This document shows positions 51,791 through 60,008 of a DNA stretch of 64,000 nt, in pieces. The notes beneath the pieces are model-generated. The model did not search any database. It worked only from the letters and a program-made list of their open reading frames with translations, and was not told the origin of the DNA. Position 1 is the first letter of the stretch, and each line of letters begins with the position of its first letter. The DNA is from Rothia sp. ZJ932. GTDB taxonomy: Bacteria; Actinomycetota; Actinomycetes; Actinomycetales; Micrococcaceae. Made by a program: the position numbers and the translations under genes. The stretch lies in NCBI RefSeq assembly GCF_016924835.1, contig NZ_CP070480.1, forward strand, positions 434,001-498,000, given 5' to 3'.

Positions 51791-51825
51791 ATAACAGTGA
51801 ACCACCAAAGAAAGCGTATAAACCC

Positions 51826-52134
51826 ATGAGTAGATGGACACCCTGTGACAACCCCTACTATCTCAGTGCTCTGCGCATCATCGCTCACTACGAATACCTG
51901 CACCAGCAACTCACCGAGAACCAGCCGGATACCCTAATGCCGCTGACCGCGTCCGCCCTCCCAACCGCTAGTCAAGATCAGCTCAGGCAGTTGCAAGAAC
52001 TACACCGGCAGGTCAACTGCACCAACGAGTTTTTGAGATTCGCCGAAGCCCAGTTCTTTGAAGCAAGTGACGAAGACCCCGCACAACTGCCCACAGATAA
52101 CCCTGGGGCAAGAGGAGCAGTCGATGAGCGGTGA
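51826..52134 (+). CDS. Small hydrophilic protein of unknown function within the tad operon
   Basis: A 102-residue protein (starts MSRWTPCDNPYY) without membrane segments, rich in Leu, Gln and Glu, with a likely helical middle (about 55-75, DQLRQLQELHRQV). It follows the TadE-like gene by 35 bases and overlaps the TadG-like start by 11 bases, so it is placed like a real operon member. I do not recognise a family. Two cysteines are present (CDN and VNCTN). Confidence 0.6.
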   Translation: MSRWTPCDNPYYLSALRIIAHYEYLHQQLTENQPDTLMPLTASALPTASQDQLRQLQELHRQVNCTNEFLRFAEAQFFEASDEDPAQLPTDNPGARGAVDER

Positions 52135-52489
52135 GAGAGGTAGCGGCACAGTAACCTCCATTGCGATGATTGCGCTCATGATGGTGTTTTTAGTAGTTAT
52201 CGGAGGGCTAATCACTGTTGCCAGCGCCAACCAGCGAGCTCTTGCCGCAGCAGATTTGGCTGCTCTCGCCGCAGCAGATACCGCCCGCGGTCTCACTACC
52301 GGGGAGCCCTGCACCGTTGCTGCCAGTATCGCTGCCGCCAATCGGGCGACTCTGGTGGGCTGCGCTCAACCGGGTGGACACGCGGGCACAGTAGATGTGC
52401 GCGTAACGGTTGATATACCCGGTGCCTATGCTTGGGTGGGTCCGGCGGCAGGCATCGCCCGATCCGGTCCACCACCCGGTAAGAAATAG
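52124..52489 (+). CDS. TadE/TadG-like secretion-neighbourhood protein (Rv3654c type)
   Basis: A 121-residue protein: SGERGSGTVTSIAMIALMMV leads into one membrane helix, then RALAAADLAALAAADTA and a small external domain with two cysteines (GEPCTVA, VGCAQPG) that could form a disulfide. This is the TadE-like protein found next to the helicase in actinobacterial Tad loci. The ATG at 52124 has an AGAGGAG site 6 bases upstream and overlaps the preceding gene. Confidence 0.83.
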   Translation: MSGERGSGTVTSIAMIALMMVFLVVIGGLITVASANQRALAAADLAALAAADTARGLTTGEPCTVAASIAAANRATLVGCAQPGGHAGTVDVRVTVDIPGAYAWVGPAAGIARSGPPPGKK

Positions 52490-52538
52490 CAGACGGCTTT
52501 GTGCAACAGAATTCAGAAGCCAAGTGCAGAACACGGTG

Positions 52539-54995
52539 CTAGTTTGCCCCTGCTGGGGCATCCTCATAGGACGACCGAGTGTGTTCTAGCAAAGCCCGCA
52601 AAACTTTAGCCGCTGCGTTCTTATCAAGAGGCTCATTACGGTTACCGCATTTGGGGGATTGGACGCAGGAAGGGCAGCCTGTCTCGCACTCACATGCTCC
52701 AATGGCGTCCAAGGTTGCTTGCATCCACAACCGAGCCGCTAAGAACCCTCGTTCCGCGCAACCAGAACCACCCTGATACCCGTCATACACGAAAATAGTG
52801 GGCATCTCAGTATCAAGGTGTAAGGCAGTAGAAAGACCGCCGATATCCCACCGGTCGCAGGTGGCAATCAGCGGCAGCAAACCAATCATGGCGTGCTCAG
52901 CAGCATGAAGGGCACCCGGAAAATCTTTCTTTTCAACACCCACCGCTGTCATCACTGTTGGGTCCAGAGTAATCCACATGGCACTGGTCATCAGGTTCTG
53001 CGGGGCAAGGTCAAGCGGTTCCTCGCCCAAAACCTCCTGACCCACCAGTGACTTGCGCTGATAAGAGACCACCTGGTTACGCACCCGCACTTTACCGTAA
53101 TGCAAGGCTACCTGCCCGTAATCGTCCGTCTCGTCATCAACAAGCACCGTCACCTCAGTAATATCGCGTGCCTGCGTATAAAAATCGGGGTGGGCACGAG
53201 TCACTGCAATAAGGCTGTTCTCTTCATCGAGATCCTCTACTAAGAAGGTCACGCCCTGGTGAGTATAAATAGCCCCTGGGTGGGCTTGGGCGTGAGACTG
53301 AGCAACTCCCATGGTACCCACCACAGCCCCCGTCTCAACCTCGATAATCTGCAAGGGAGCACCGCCGCCCCCGCGCAAATCAACAAAGTCAGCAGCGCTT
53401 TCGGGGCGGGCCCAAAACCATCCCGAAGCGCGCTCCCGCAGATACCCGCGCGCCACCAACCTCTCCAACAAGCCCAACACGCTCTCACCAAAAAGTTCCA
53501 GCTCATCCCGGCGCAACGGGCGCTCAGCCGCCGCAGCACACAGATGAGGCGAAAGAATATATGGATTCGTCGGGTCAAAGACAGTTGCCTCCACTCCGTT
53601 ACTAAAAATAGCGTCGGGGTGATGCACCAAATATGTATCGAGAGGATCCTCACTGGCAATAAATACCGCCAAAGACTGCTGCCCTGCCCTACCGGCGCGT
53701 CCAATTTGCTGAAAAAATGAGGCACGCGTACCAGGCCAGCCACCCACCAACACCGCGTCAAAACCGGCAATATCAATACCGAGTTCTAAAGCATTGGTGC
53801 TGGCAACGGCAAGTAACTCACCACTGCGCATACCGGCTTCAAGTGCTCTCCTCTCTTCAGGAAGGTAGCCAGAACGGTAAGCCTGCACTCGATGAGATAG
53901 ACCCACCTCTACCTCATCAAGATAAGAGCCGGTGCGTTGCGCAATAGCTTCGGCGGCACGCCGGGATTTCACGAAAGCAATAGTGCGGGTACGGTCAACC
54001 GCCAAGTCAGTAAGCATGGCAGATGCCTGCTCAATGACACTCACACGCACAGGAGCGCCGTTCTCACCGCTTCCCTCAGAGCCTGATGAGGAAGACGCCG
54101 TTAGCTTGTCAGTAACTGCCGTGTGTTTGAACGGTGGTTCCCACAGCACGACGTAGGATTCCCCGTGTGGGGCGGTGTCTCTAGTAATGGCGTGTACAGC
54201 GGTTTGTTCAACCCCAATAAGGGTGGAGAAAGAATCTTGCGGGTTCGCCGAGGTTGCCGAAGCACCAATGAAAACAGGAAAAGAGCCGTAGAGTGCGCAC
54301 ACTCGCCGCAAACGCCGTACCAAAAGCGCAACGTTTGCGCCAAAGACTCCGCGATAGGTGTGCGCCTCGTCAATAACTACGTAGCGTAGTTTGCGTAAGA
54401 AAGAACCCCAGCGCTGGTGGTTGGGCAGAATGCCAAAGTGCAGCATATCGGGGTTGCACAGAATCAAATTGGCGTGCTCACGAATCCATCGGCGCGTTGC
54501 TGCATCGGTGTCACCGTCGTAGGTTTCAGCACGTACGGTGTTCAGCCCCAGCGCCCTTATCGACGCCAGCTGATCCGCTGCCAGAGCTTTGGTGGGCGAG
54601 AAGTACAGCACCGTTGCTTCATGGCGGTCAAAGCCAATCCCTGGGTCTAGCTCCCCGCGGTGGATCGCGTCCAGCACTGGTATCTGGTAGGCAAGGGATT
54701 TACCCGAGGCAGTTCCGGTAGCAATAATCAGATGCTGCTGGTTTGCGGCGTTGTGTGAGGACGCTTGTACGAGATTCGCCGCGTGTACCTGGTGGGCGTA
54801 GGGCTTATCAATACCTAAGCCCTGAAAAGTATCAACCACCTGCGGGTGAACCCATTCGGGCCACGGCACGGTCACAGCATCGCGGGCAGGAATCTTGTGA
54901 ACATGGGTGATTTCAGGAGGTGCCTCGTGGAACCCGAGCCGCTGCAAAAAATCAGCAAGGGTAGGGTCTGTCACTGGCACACCTGAAAAAGTCAT
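52539..54995 (-). CDS. DEAD/DEAH-box helicase of the Tad neighbourhood (Rv3649-like)
   Basis: An 818-residue superfamily-2 helicase: Walker A ATGTASGKSLAYQ, DEAH box in VVIDEAHTYRG, GASATSANP (motif III) and QQIGRAGRAGQ (motif VI). A C-terminal DUF1998-type region has four cysteines in CECETGCPSC and PKCG. This helicase is conserved next to Tad genes in Actinobacteria, but its function is unknown; nucleic-acid unwinding is inferred. It is convergent with the tad operon. The ATG at 54995 is chosen over a start at 55016. Confidence 0.9.
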   Translation of the reverse strand: MTFSGVPVTDPTLADFLQRLGFHEAPPEITHVHKIPARDAVTVPWPEWVHPQVVDTFQGLGIDKPYAHQVHAANLVQASSHNAANQQHLIIATGTASGKSLAYQIPVLDAIHRGELDPGIGFDRHEATVLYFSPTKALAADQLASIRALGLNTVRAETYDGDTDAATRRWIREHANLILCNPDMLHFGILPNHQRWGSFLRKLRYVVIDEAHTYRGVFGANVALLVRRLRRVCALYGSFPVFIGASATSANPQDSFSTLIGVEQTAVHAITRDTAPHGESYVVLWEPPFKHTAVTDKLTASSSSGSEGSGENGAPVRVSVIEQASAMLTDLAVDRTRTIAFVKSRRAAEAIAQRTGSYLDEVEVGLSHRVQAYRSGYLPEERRALEAGMRSGELLAVASTNALELGIDIAGFDAVLVGGWPGTRASFFQQIGRAGRAGQQSLAVFIASEDPLDTYLVHHPDAIFSNGVEATVFDPTNPYILSPHLCAAAAERPLRRDELELFGESVLGLLERLVARGYLRERASGWFWARPESAADFVDLRGGGGAPLQIIEVETGAVVGTMGVAQSHAQAHPGAIYTHQGVTFLVEDLDEENSLIAVTRAHPDFYTQARDITEVTVLVDDETDDYGQVALHYGKVRVRNQVVSYQRKSLVGQEVLGEEPLDLAPQNLMTSAMWITLDPTVMTAVGVEKKDFPGALHAAEHAMIGLLPLIATCDRWDIGGLSTALHLDTEMPTIFVYDGYQGGSGCAERGFLAARLWMQATLDAIGACECETGCPSCVQSPKCGNRNEPLDKNAAAKVLRALLEHTRSSYEDAPAGAN

Positions 54996-55132
54996 AGCTC
55001 TATTGTGCACTACCACCCCTGCGCCTTAAAGCTTGCAGGTTTCCTTTGTCATCAGCATCCAGACAATGAAAGATAGGCTTGTATCCTTGGGGAATGGTTT
55101 ATAAAACCTGTGTGCTGGGGCACAATGGGTAT

Positions 55133-55588
55133 ATGAGTATTCCGATAAACATTCAGGGCGAACGAGCCGAAGACTTTGAGAAAACCAAACGACGCGAACC
55201 TGCTCAGCCGCTGACCGAGAGCGAAATTTGGGAGCTCGCTGAGCACCTGCGTTTTGCGCGCATCGGTACCAGCGATGAGGGAAGGATTCACATTACGCCG
55301 GTCAATGTGGCGATTGCTGACCAAAAGATTTATTTTCGAACCGCACCGGGTTCTAAACTAACGCAGCTGATTTTGAATGACCGAGTGACCTTGCAGTTTG
55401 ATCGTATCGGTGGCGGTGAGGCATATTCGGTGAATATTTTTGGTACGGCGCGGCTGCTTACTGACAGCGAAGAAATCGCTCGCGCGGAGTCACTCAATAT
55501 TGTGCCGTGGATTAACACCGCCAAACTAGAGTTTGTAGAAATCACCCCTGATCAGGTAGTGGGACGCAAGTTCCTTTTAGGTAAGTAG
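55133..55588 (+). CDS. Pyridoxamine 5'-phosphate oxidase-family protein (FMN split barrel)
   Basis: A 151-residue split-barrel protein: LTESEIWELAEHLRFARIGT, then IHITPVNVAIADQKIYFRTAPGSKL, VTLQFDRI and VNIFGTARLL, the usual flavin-binding layout. Substrate cannot be deduced; related actinobacterial proteins often bind FMN or F420. The ATG at 55133 is preferred over the frame open from 55079. Its fold resembles that of the protein at 59416-59865. Confidence 0.82.
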   Translation: MSIPINIQGERAEDFEKTKRREPAQPLTESEIWELAEHLRFARIGTSDEGRIHITPVNVAIADQKIYFRTAPGSKLTQLILNDRVTLQFDRIGGGEAYSVNIFGTARLLTDSEEIARAESLNIVPWINTAKLEFVEITPDQVVGRKFLLGK

Positions 55589-55712
55589 TTTTTAAGGCTG
55601 TGGCGTTACCCGAGGGTGGCGCCACCTACCCTTTAACCGTGGGTACAGTGAATATGTGGTGCAGCGGTTAGACTGGTTATTTTTGGGTAGCCCTTGCATG
55701 AAAGATGAACTG

Positions 55713-56201
55713 ATGGACGCCACTTTAATCGAGTACAAAGACTTTCTGGTAGCCGGTCTGACGATAGAAGCTGATGCAGACAGTGACTTTACCGGTGTGT
55801 GGGACGCGTTGAATGAGCAGCTAACCCCTGAGCAGTTGACAGCGACCCAAAAACTGCAGAAAGTGGGTCTCTGTATGCCCACCGAGGATCCGGGAGGTTT
55901 TCATTACACTGCAGGTTTTATGGTGCCGAACATTCCCGCTGTTGCGGCGCTGGGGCTCACCGGGGTAATTGTTCCTGCGTCCATGTACGCAACCGCGCAC
56001 TTGGTGGGACCCGCCGCAGAGGTCATCAAGGGCGGGTTTGAGTATTTGATGACCCAGTACATTCCTTCCCAACCTCTGCAACCTACCGGTGTGGCAATTG
56101 AAGTTTACGGGCCTGGTGATGTGACGGCGCAGGACTACCGCATGTATGCCTGGGTGGGTGTTGTCTCAGAAAAAACAGTGGAAGAGCTCGTGGGTCTCTA
56201 G
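55713..56201 (+). CDS. GyrI-like effector-binding (SOUL/BacAB-type) domain protein
   Basis: A 162-residue stand-alone effector-binding domain: [39 protein letters not shown] and the C-terminal [10 protein letters not shown] with [11 protein letters not shown]. Such domains bind hydrophobic small molecules, as the C-terminal parts of drug-responsive regulators or as free proteins. No DNA-binding domain is attached. ATG codons at 55698 and 55713 are both possible; the second starts at the conserved strand. Confidence 0.7.
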   Translation: MDATLIEYKDFLVAGLTIEADADSDFTGVWDALNEQLTPEQLTATQKLQKVGLCMPTEDPGGFHYTAGFMVPNIPAVAALGLTGVIVPASMYATAHLVGPAAEVIKGGFEYLMTQYIPSQPLQPTGVAIEVYGPGDVTAQDYRMYAWVGVVSEKTVEELVGL

Positions 56202-56390
56202 CTCGCGTCCTACCCCGGTGCCCACGTTCTGCTCACCTGTGACCGTACTCTGCTCGGGTGACCGTGTTAAACTTGCTCACCTGGGCAGAGGGCGGTCACC
56301 GGGTCAGGGGAGAGCCAAATGCGACGGACGCACGAGCCAACTGCCTGCCACATATCACTTAACATCGCATTCGATATACCAGAAACCGAC

Positions 56391-56396
56391 TAGAAT
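56391..56396 (+). promoter_or_regulatory. Minus-10 element implying leaderless trhO mRNA
   Basis: TAGAAT lies 7 bases before the GTG at 56404, where transcription would begin almost at the start codon. No ribosome site is seen before the gene. Leaderless mRNAs are common in Actinobacteria. Confidence 0.5.
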
Positions 56397-56403
56397 AGTG
56401 GTT

Positions 56404-57300
56404 GTGGCTCTAAATCGAATTGTTTTGTATTACCAGTTTGCCCCCATCTCAGACCCCACAGCAGTTATGCTGTGGCAACGCGCTTTGTGCGAGAAGCTGG
56501 GTTTGCGCGGGCGCATCATTATCTCTAAGCACGGCATCAACGGTACTGTCGGCGGCGAGATTGACGCCGTCAAGCAGTACACCAAAGAAACCCGCCAGTA
56601 CCCCGGTTTTAAGGGGATGGAGTTCAAGTGGTCTGAAGGTTGTGCTGAGGACTTCCCGCGTCTTTCTGTTAAGGCTCGCGATGAGATCGTTGCTTTCGGC
56701 GCGCCCGATGAGCTTGTGGTCGATGAGAACGGCGTAGTGGGTGGTGGCGTCCATCTGAAGCCTGAAGAAGTTAACCAGCTCGTTGAAGAGCGCGGTGATG
56801 AGGTTGTCTTCTTCGACGGTCGCAACGCTTTCGAGGCGAAAATCGGTAAGTTCAAGAACGCTATTGTTCCCGATGTGCGTACTACTCACGACTTCATTAA
56901 AGAAATTGAGTCGGGTAAGTATGATGACCTTAAAGACAAGCCTGTCGTTACCTACTGCACCGGTGGAATCCGCTGTGAGATTCTTTCGGCACTTATGAAG
57001 AACCGCGGCTTTAAAGAGATTTATCAGATTGATGGCGGCATTGTTCGTTACGGCGAAAAGTACGGCGATAAAGAACTGTGGGAGGGCTCCCTGTACGTTT
57101 TTGATAAGCGTATGCACATGGAGTTCACCCCTGACACCGTCACCATCGGTCAGTGTGAGCGTTGCCAGGCACCTTCTAATAAGTTTGAGAACTGCTCTAA
57201 TGAAAACTGCCGTGAGCTGATTCTGCTGTGCCCTGATTGCGCCACTGATGATGCCAAGCGCATTTGCCCACAAGGTTGTGCAGTAGCTGTTGCCTCGTAA
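56404..57300 (+). CDS. trhO: tRNA uridine(34) hydroxylase, rhodanese-like
   Basis: The 298-residue protein hydroxylates uridine 34 of certain tRNAs. The N-terminal domain starts [17 protein letters not shown]. The rhodanese domain has active-site Cys in [14 protein letters not shown]-terminal cysteine cluster ([19 protein letters not shown]) likely binds zinc. The frame is open from 56146, but GTG at 56404 gives the conserved start and fits the adjacent minus-10 box. A strong terminator follows. Confidence 0.92.
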   Translation: MALNRIVLYYQFAPISDPTAVMLWQRALCEKLGLRGRIIISKHGINGTVGGEIDAVKQYTKETRQYPGFKGMEFKWSEGCAEDFPRLSVKARDEIVAFGAPDELVVDENGVVGGGVHLKPEEVNQLVEERGDEVVFFDGRNAFEAKIGKFKNAIVPDVRTTHDFIKEIESGKYDDLKDKPVVTYCTGGIRCEILSALMKNRGFKEIYQIDGGIVRYGEKYGDKELWEGSLYVFDKRMHMEFTPDTVTIGQCERCQAPSNKFENCSNENCRELILLCPDCATDDAKRICPQGCAVAVAS

Positions 57301-57322
57301 GTAGTAGGTAAAGATGAGGTAA

Positions 57323-57357
57323 AGCCCCGCTGATAGAAATATTCAGCGGGGCTTTGT
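57323..57357 (+). terminator. Terminator of trhO
   Basis: AGCCCCGCTGA pairs with TCAGCGGGGCT (perfect 11 bp), followed by TTGTATGTTTT. Confidence 0.88.
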
Positions 57358-57373
57358 ATGTTTTATAGGGCGT

Positions 57374-57514
57374 TTAGCCTTGGAGTTCTTGAAGTTCGGC
57401 GTTGAGCTTGGTGAGAATTTCTTCGACAATTGCCGGGTTCATCCCAGAATCGTGCTTTGATTCCCAGTCAGCTATTGATTGCTTGATTTCTTCTATTTTT
57501 TCTGAATTAGCCAT
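57374..57514 (-). CDS. Small helical protein of unknown function (46 residues)
   Basis: A short frame encoding MANSEKIEEIKQSIADWESK and ending in LTKLNAELQELQG. It is acidic, with a heptad-like spacing of hydrophobic residues in the second half that suggests an amphipathic helix. No strong ribosome site is visible, although a leaderless start is possible. Protein-like composition argues for a real gene; family unknown. Confidence 0.5.
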   Translation of the reverse strand: MANSEKIEEIKQSIADWESKHDSGMNPAIVEEILTKLNAELQELQG

Positions 57515-57751
57515 GTCACAAATTTTACATATTTGTGGGTGTTTATGGTTGCAAATACTAAAAATAATTTGGTGTGAGTCGTGAAGTGTGGCTCTGCGCT
57601 TGAGGTGTGTGGGTTTTTCTGGTGGTGTTTTGCCCAAGCAGGTATAAGCGCACCAGGCTGGGGGCGGATGCGTCCCCGCCACCGGCTGCGACGCTTGGAA
57701 TATACGGCAGTGGATGCCCTTTGCCTGTGTATCTGTAGAATAAGGCGGGTG

Positions 57752-59416
57752 ATGAATCCTGATTTTTCCCGTGTGAATGATGCACCTGTTAGCGACGATT
57801 GTGCGGTTCTTGAGGCTCTGCACCGTTCTTTGACGAGTGTTGCCTACACCTATGAGAACGTGGCGGATTTGCTGGGTGCGCGTGCTTTCGACGCGATGGC
57901 ACGCGATATGGTGGTGCCCGGTGTACACCGCCTACAGCAGGTTCAAGCGGCTGATACTAGCACTGATGCTGAGAAGAATCTCTCGACCGTGGTGGCTTTC
58001 TTTTTGCTGGGGCAGAGTGTTGAGGAGGATGCTCTTGAGGCTGCACTGCCTGAGATTGGTGTGCAGGGGCTTATAAATTTGGGGCTTGCCGAACGCCTGG
58101 ATAAGCAGGTGCTGGCACGCGTTGATTTGCGTCCGCATTCATCTGATGACGGTACCGAGCTGTGGGTGGCAGCTGATTTGGGTGCCCACCAGCGTCCTGG
58201 CGTCTTGCGTAAGGATCATGTACTGGGTATTGGCCATGCGTCGCTGACCTTAGCGCAGATTACGGAGCGTACGCCCGTTGACCGTGCCCTTGATCTGGGT
58301 ACCGGGTGCGGTATTCAGACTTTCTATTTGTTGGGTCACACCCGTCATGTGACGGCAACTGACATTTCGCAGCGTGCCCTGGCGTTTACCCGTTTTAACC
58401 TGTTGTTGAACGCGCAGGTGCTGGGCATTGATCCGCAGCACCTTGAAGAGCGGGTGAGTTTGCGGCTGGGGTCTTTGCTGGAGCCTGTTACTGGTGAGAC
58501 CTTTGATCTGGTGGTATCGAACCCGCCGTTTGTTATTACTCCCCGCACTTCTTTTGAAAGCCCCGAAGATCAGTACACCTACCGCGATGGTGGTCTGGCG
58601 GGCGACGGTATTGTCTCTACCCTGGTCAAAACTCTACCCACAGTGTTGACAGAGGGCGGACGCGCGCAGATGCTGGGTAACTGGGAAATTCCCGTGGACG
58701 CGGGTTCAGAGGGCTGGTCTGCCCGGTTGCAGCAGTGGGTTGGTGATGAGACTGAGGCGTGGTTTATTCAGCGTGAAGTACTGACTCCTGAGCAGTACGC
58801 CGAGACCTGGCTGAAAGATGCCAGTGAGAATAGCGACCGGCAGCTTTTCGAGAGTTCCTATGTGAACTATCTCAAGGATTTTTCTGCCCGCGGGGTAGAG
58901 GCGATTGGGTTTGGTATGGTGTGGTTGCGCCGACCCGTAGCTAGCAGTCTGAGGGCGCAAGAACAGAACCCGCAGCAGAATATTTTGGTGCGGCGTTTTG
59001 AGGAAATCACCTACCCGATTCAGCAACCTGTGGCAGGCTGGCTGACCGAATCAGTAGCACGTCACGACCAGCTAGCTGCCTGCACAGAGGAAGATTTAGC
59101 GGGCTTGCATTTGGTGGTCGCTGACGATGTCACCGAGGAGCGTCACAGCACCCCTGGGGCGGAGCATCCTAGCGTCATTATCTTGCGGCAGGGGGCGGGT
59201 TTGCGTCGTACAGTCGTTGAGACCAGCGAAACCAGCGGTTTTGTGGGTGCTTGTGACGGTGAGCTTGCGGTGGGGCAGATTGTTAATGCGCTGGTAAGTA
59301 TTCTTGAGTGGTCAGAAGCAACTAGCCCCGAGAGTCCTCAGCGTCAGCTCATGGGTCATGTGAGAGAGCTCGTGCGCGATGGATTCCTCATCGTCTGTGA
59401 AACGAGCATAGACTAA
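57752..59416 (+). CDS. Class I SAM-dependent methyltransferase (HemK/MTS-like, NPPF motif)
   Basis: A 554-residue protein with an N-terminal winged-helix-like region (about 20-150) and a central Rossmann methyltransferase domain: RALDLGTGCGIQTFYLLG binds SAM and VVSNPPFVIT is the N-P-P-F motif of enzymes that methylate N5-glutamine or exocyclic amino groups. The C-terminal 200 residues are specific to an actinobacterial family. The target is unknown. An ATG at 57752 (or GTG at 57749) lies about 11 bases after a TAGAAT box, so translation may be leaderless. The next gene overlaps by one base. Confidence 0.82.
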   Translation: MNPDFSRVNDAPVSDDCAVLEALHRSLTSVAYTYENVADLLGARAFDAMARDMVVPGVHRLQQVQAADTSTDAEKNLSTVVAFFLLGQSVEEDALEAALPEIGVQGLINLGLAERLDKQVLARVDLRPHSSDDGTELWVAADLGAHQRPGVLRKDHVLGIGHASLTLAQITERTPVDRALDLGTGCGIQTFYLLGHTRHVTATDISQRALAFTRFNLLLNAQVLGIDPQHLEERVSLRLGSLLEPVTGETFDLVVSNPPFVITPRTSFESPEDQYTYRDGGLAGDGIVSTLVKTLPTVLTEGGRAQMLGNWEIPVDAGSEGWSARLQQWVGDETEAWFIQREVLTPEQYAETWLKDASENSDRQLFESSYVNYLKDFSARGVEAIGFGMVWLRRPVASSLRAQEQNPQQNILVRRFEEITYPIQQPVAGWLTESVARHDQLAACTEEDLAGLHLVVADDVTEERHSTPGAEHPSVIILRQGAGLRRTVVETSETSGFVGACDGELAVGQIVNALVSILEWSEATSPESPQRQLMGHVRELVRDGFLIVCETSID

Positions 59417-59865
59417 TGCCCATGACCGAACACGACTCACTGCACCCGCTCACCGAGGACGAATGCTGGCAGCTGCTGGGCAACCATCGGGTGGGCAGAG
59501 TGGCAGTTGTTAACGGCACTGTCATTGACATCTACCCGGTGTCCTACGCTGTAGCCCACCGTAAAATCTACTTTCGTACCACCGATGGCGAGAAGTTCTC
59601 ATCGGTGATGGTGACCCGCAACGTCTCCTTTGAAGTTGATGAGACGGCGGAGACCTCTAAACGGTGGGTAACCCTGGCTGGCTATGCCCACTGGCTCAGC
59701 GAGGGCAGCGAGACCCTGCGTGCGGATGCTCTCCACCTGGATCTCCTAGCGCCCACCAGCGAATCCCATTGGGTAGAAATTGAGCCGACGGATATGAACG
59801 GCACCCACATGTTCATGGCGCCCTACCGCCGTCTAGAAGGTGCCCCGGACGCGTCCGCCCACTAA
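59416..59865 (+). CDS. Pyridoxamine 5'-phosphate oxidase-family protein
   Basis: A 149-residue split-barrel protein: LTEDECWQLLGNHRVGRVAVV, DIYPVSYAVAHRKIYFRT and VSFEVDE. It is coupled to the methyltransferase by a TAATG overlap. FMN or F420 binding is probable; substrate unknown. The repeat GGACGCGTCC lies within its last codons. Confidence 0.82.
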   Translation: MPMTEHDSLHPLTEDECWQLLGNHRVGRVAVVNGTVIDIYPVSYAVAHRKIYFRTTDGEKFSSVMVTRNVSFEVDETAETSKRWVTLAGYAHWLSEGSETLRADALHLDLLAPTSESHWVEIEPTDMNGTHMFMAPYRRLEGAPDASAH

Positions 59866-60008
59866 CAACGGGCAAGAACCCAGCGAGCAAAAATCAACAT
59901 TGAGGTAGCGCGCAAACCGTACTGGTCAATACTCACGGCAATCGGTGCGCTATTGTTGAGGCATATAGTCAAACCACTCTACTATCGACGTACTTTTCAA
60001 GGAGCAGC

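Noticed and set aside
56449-57273. 274-residue open frame on the minus strand
   Set aside because: Antisense to trhO, whose rhodanese and cysteine motifs are complete; the long frame results from codon bias.
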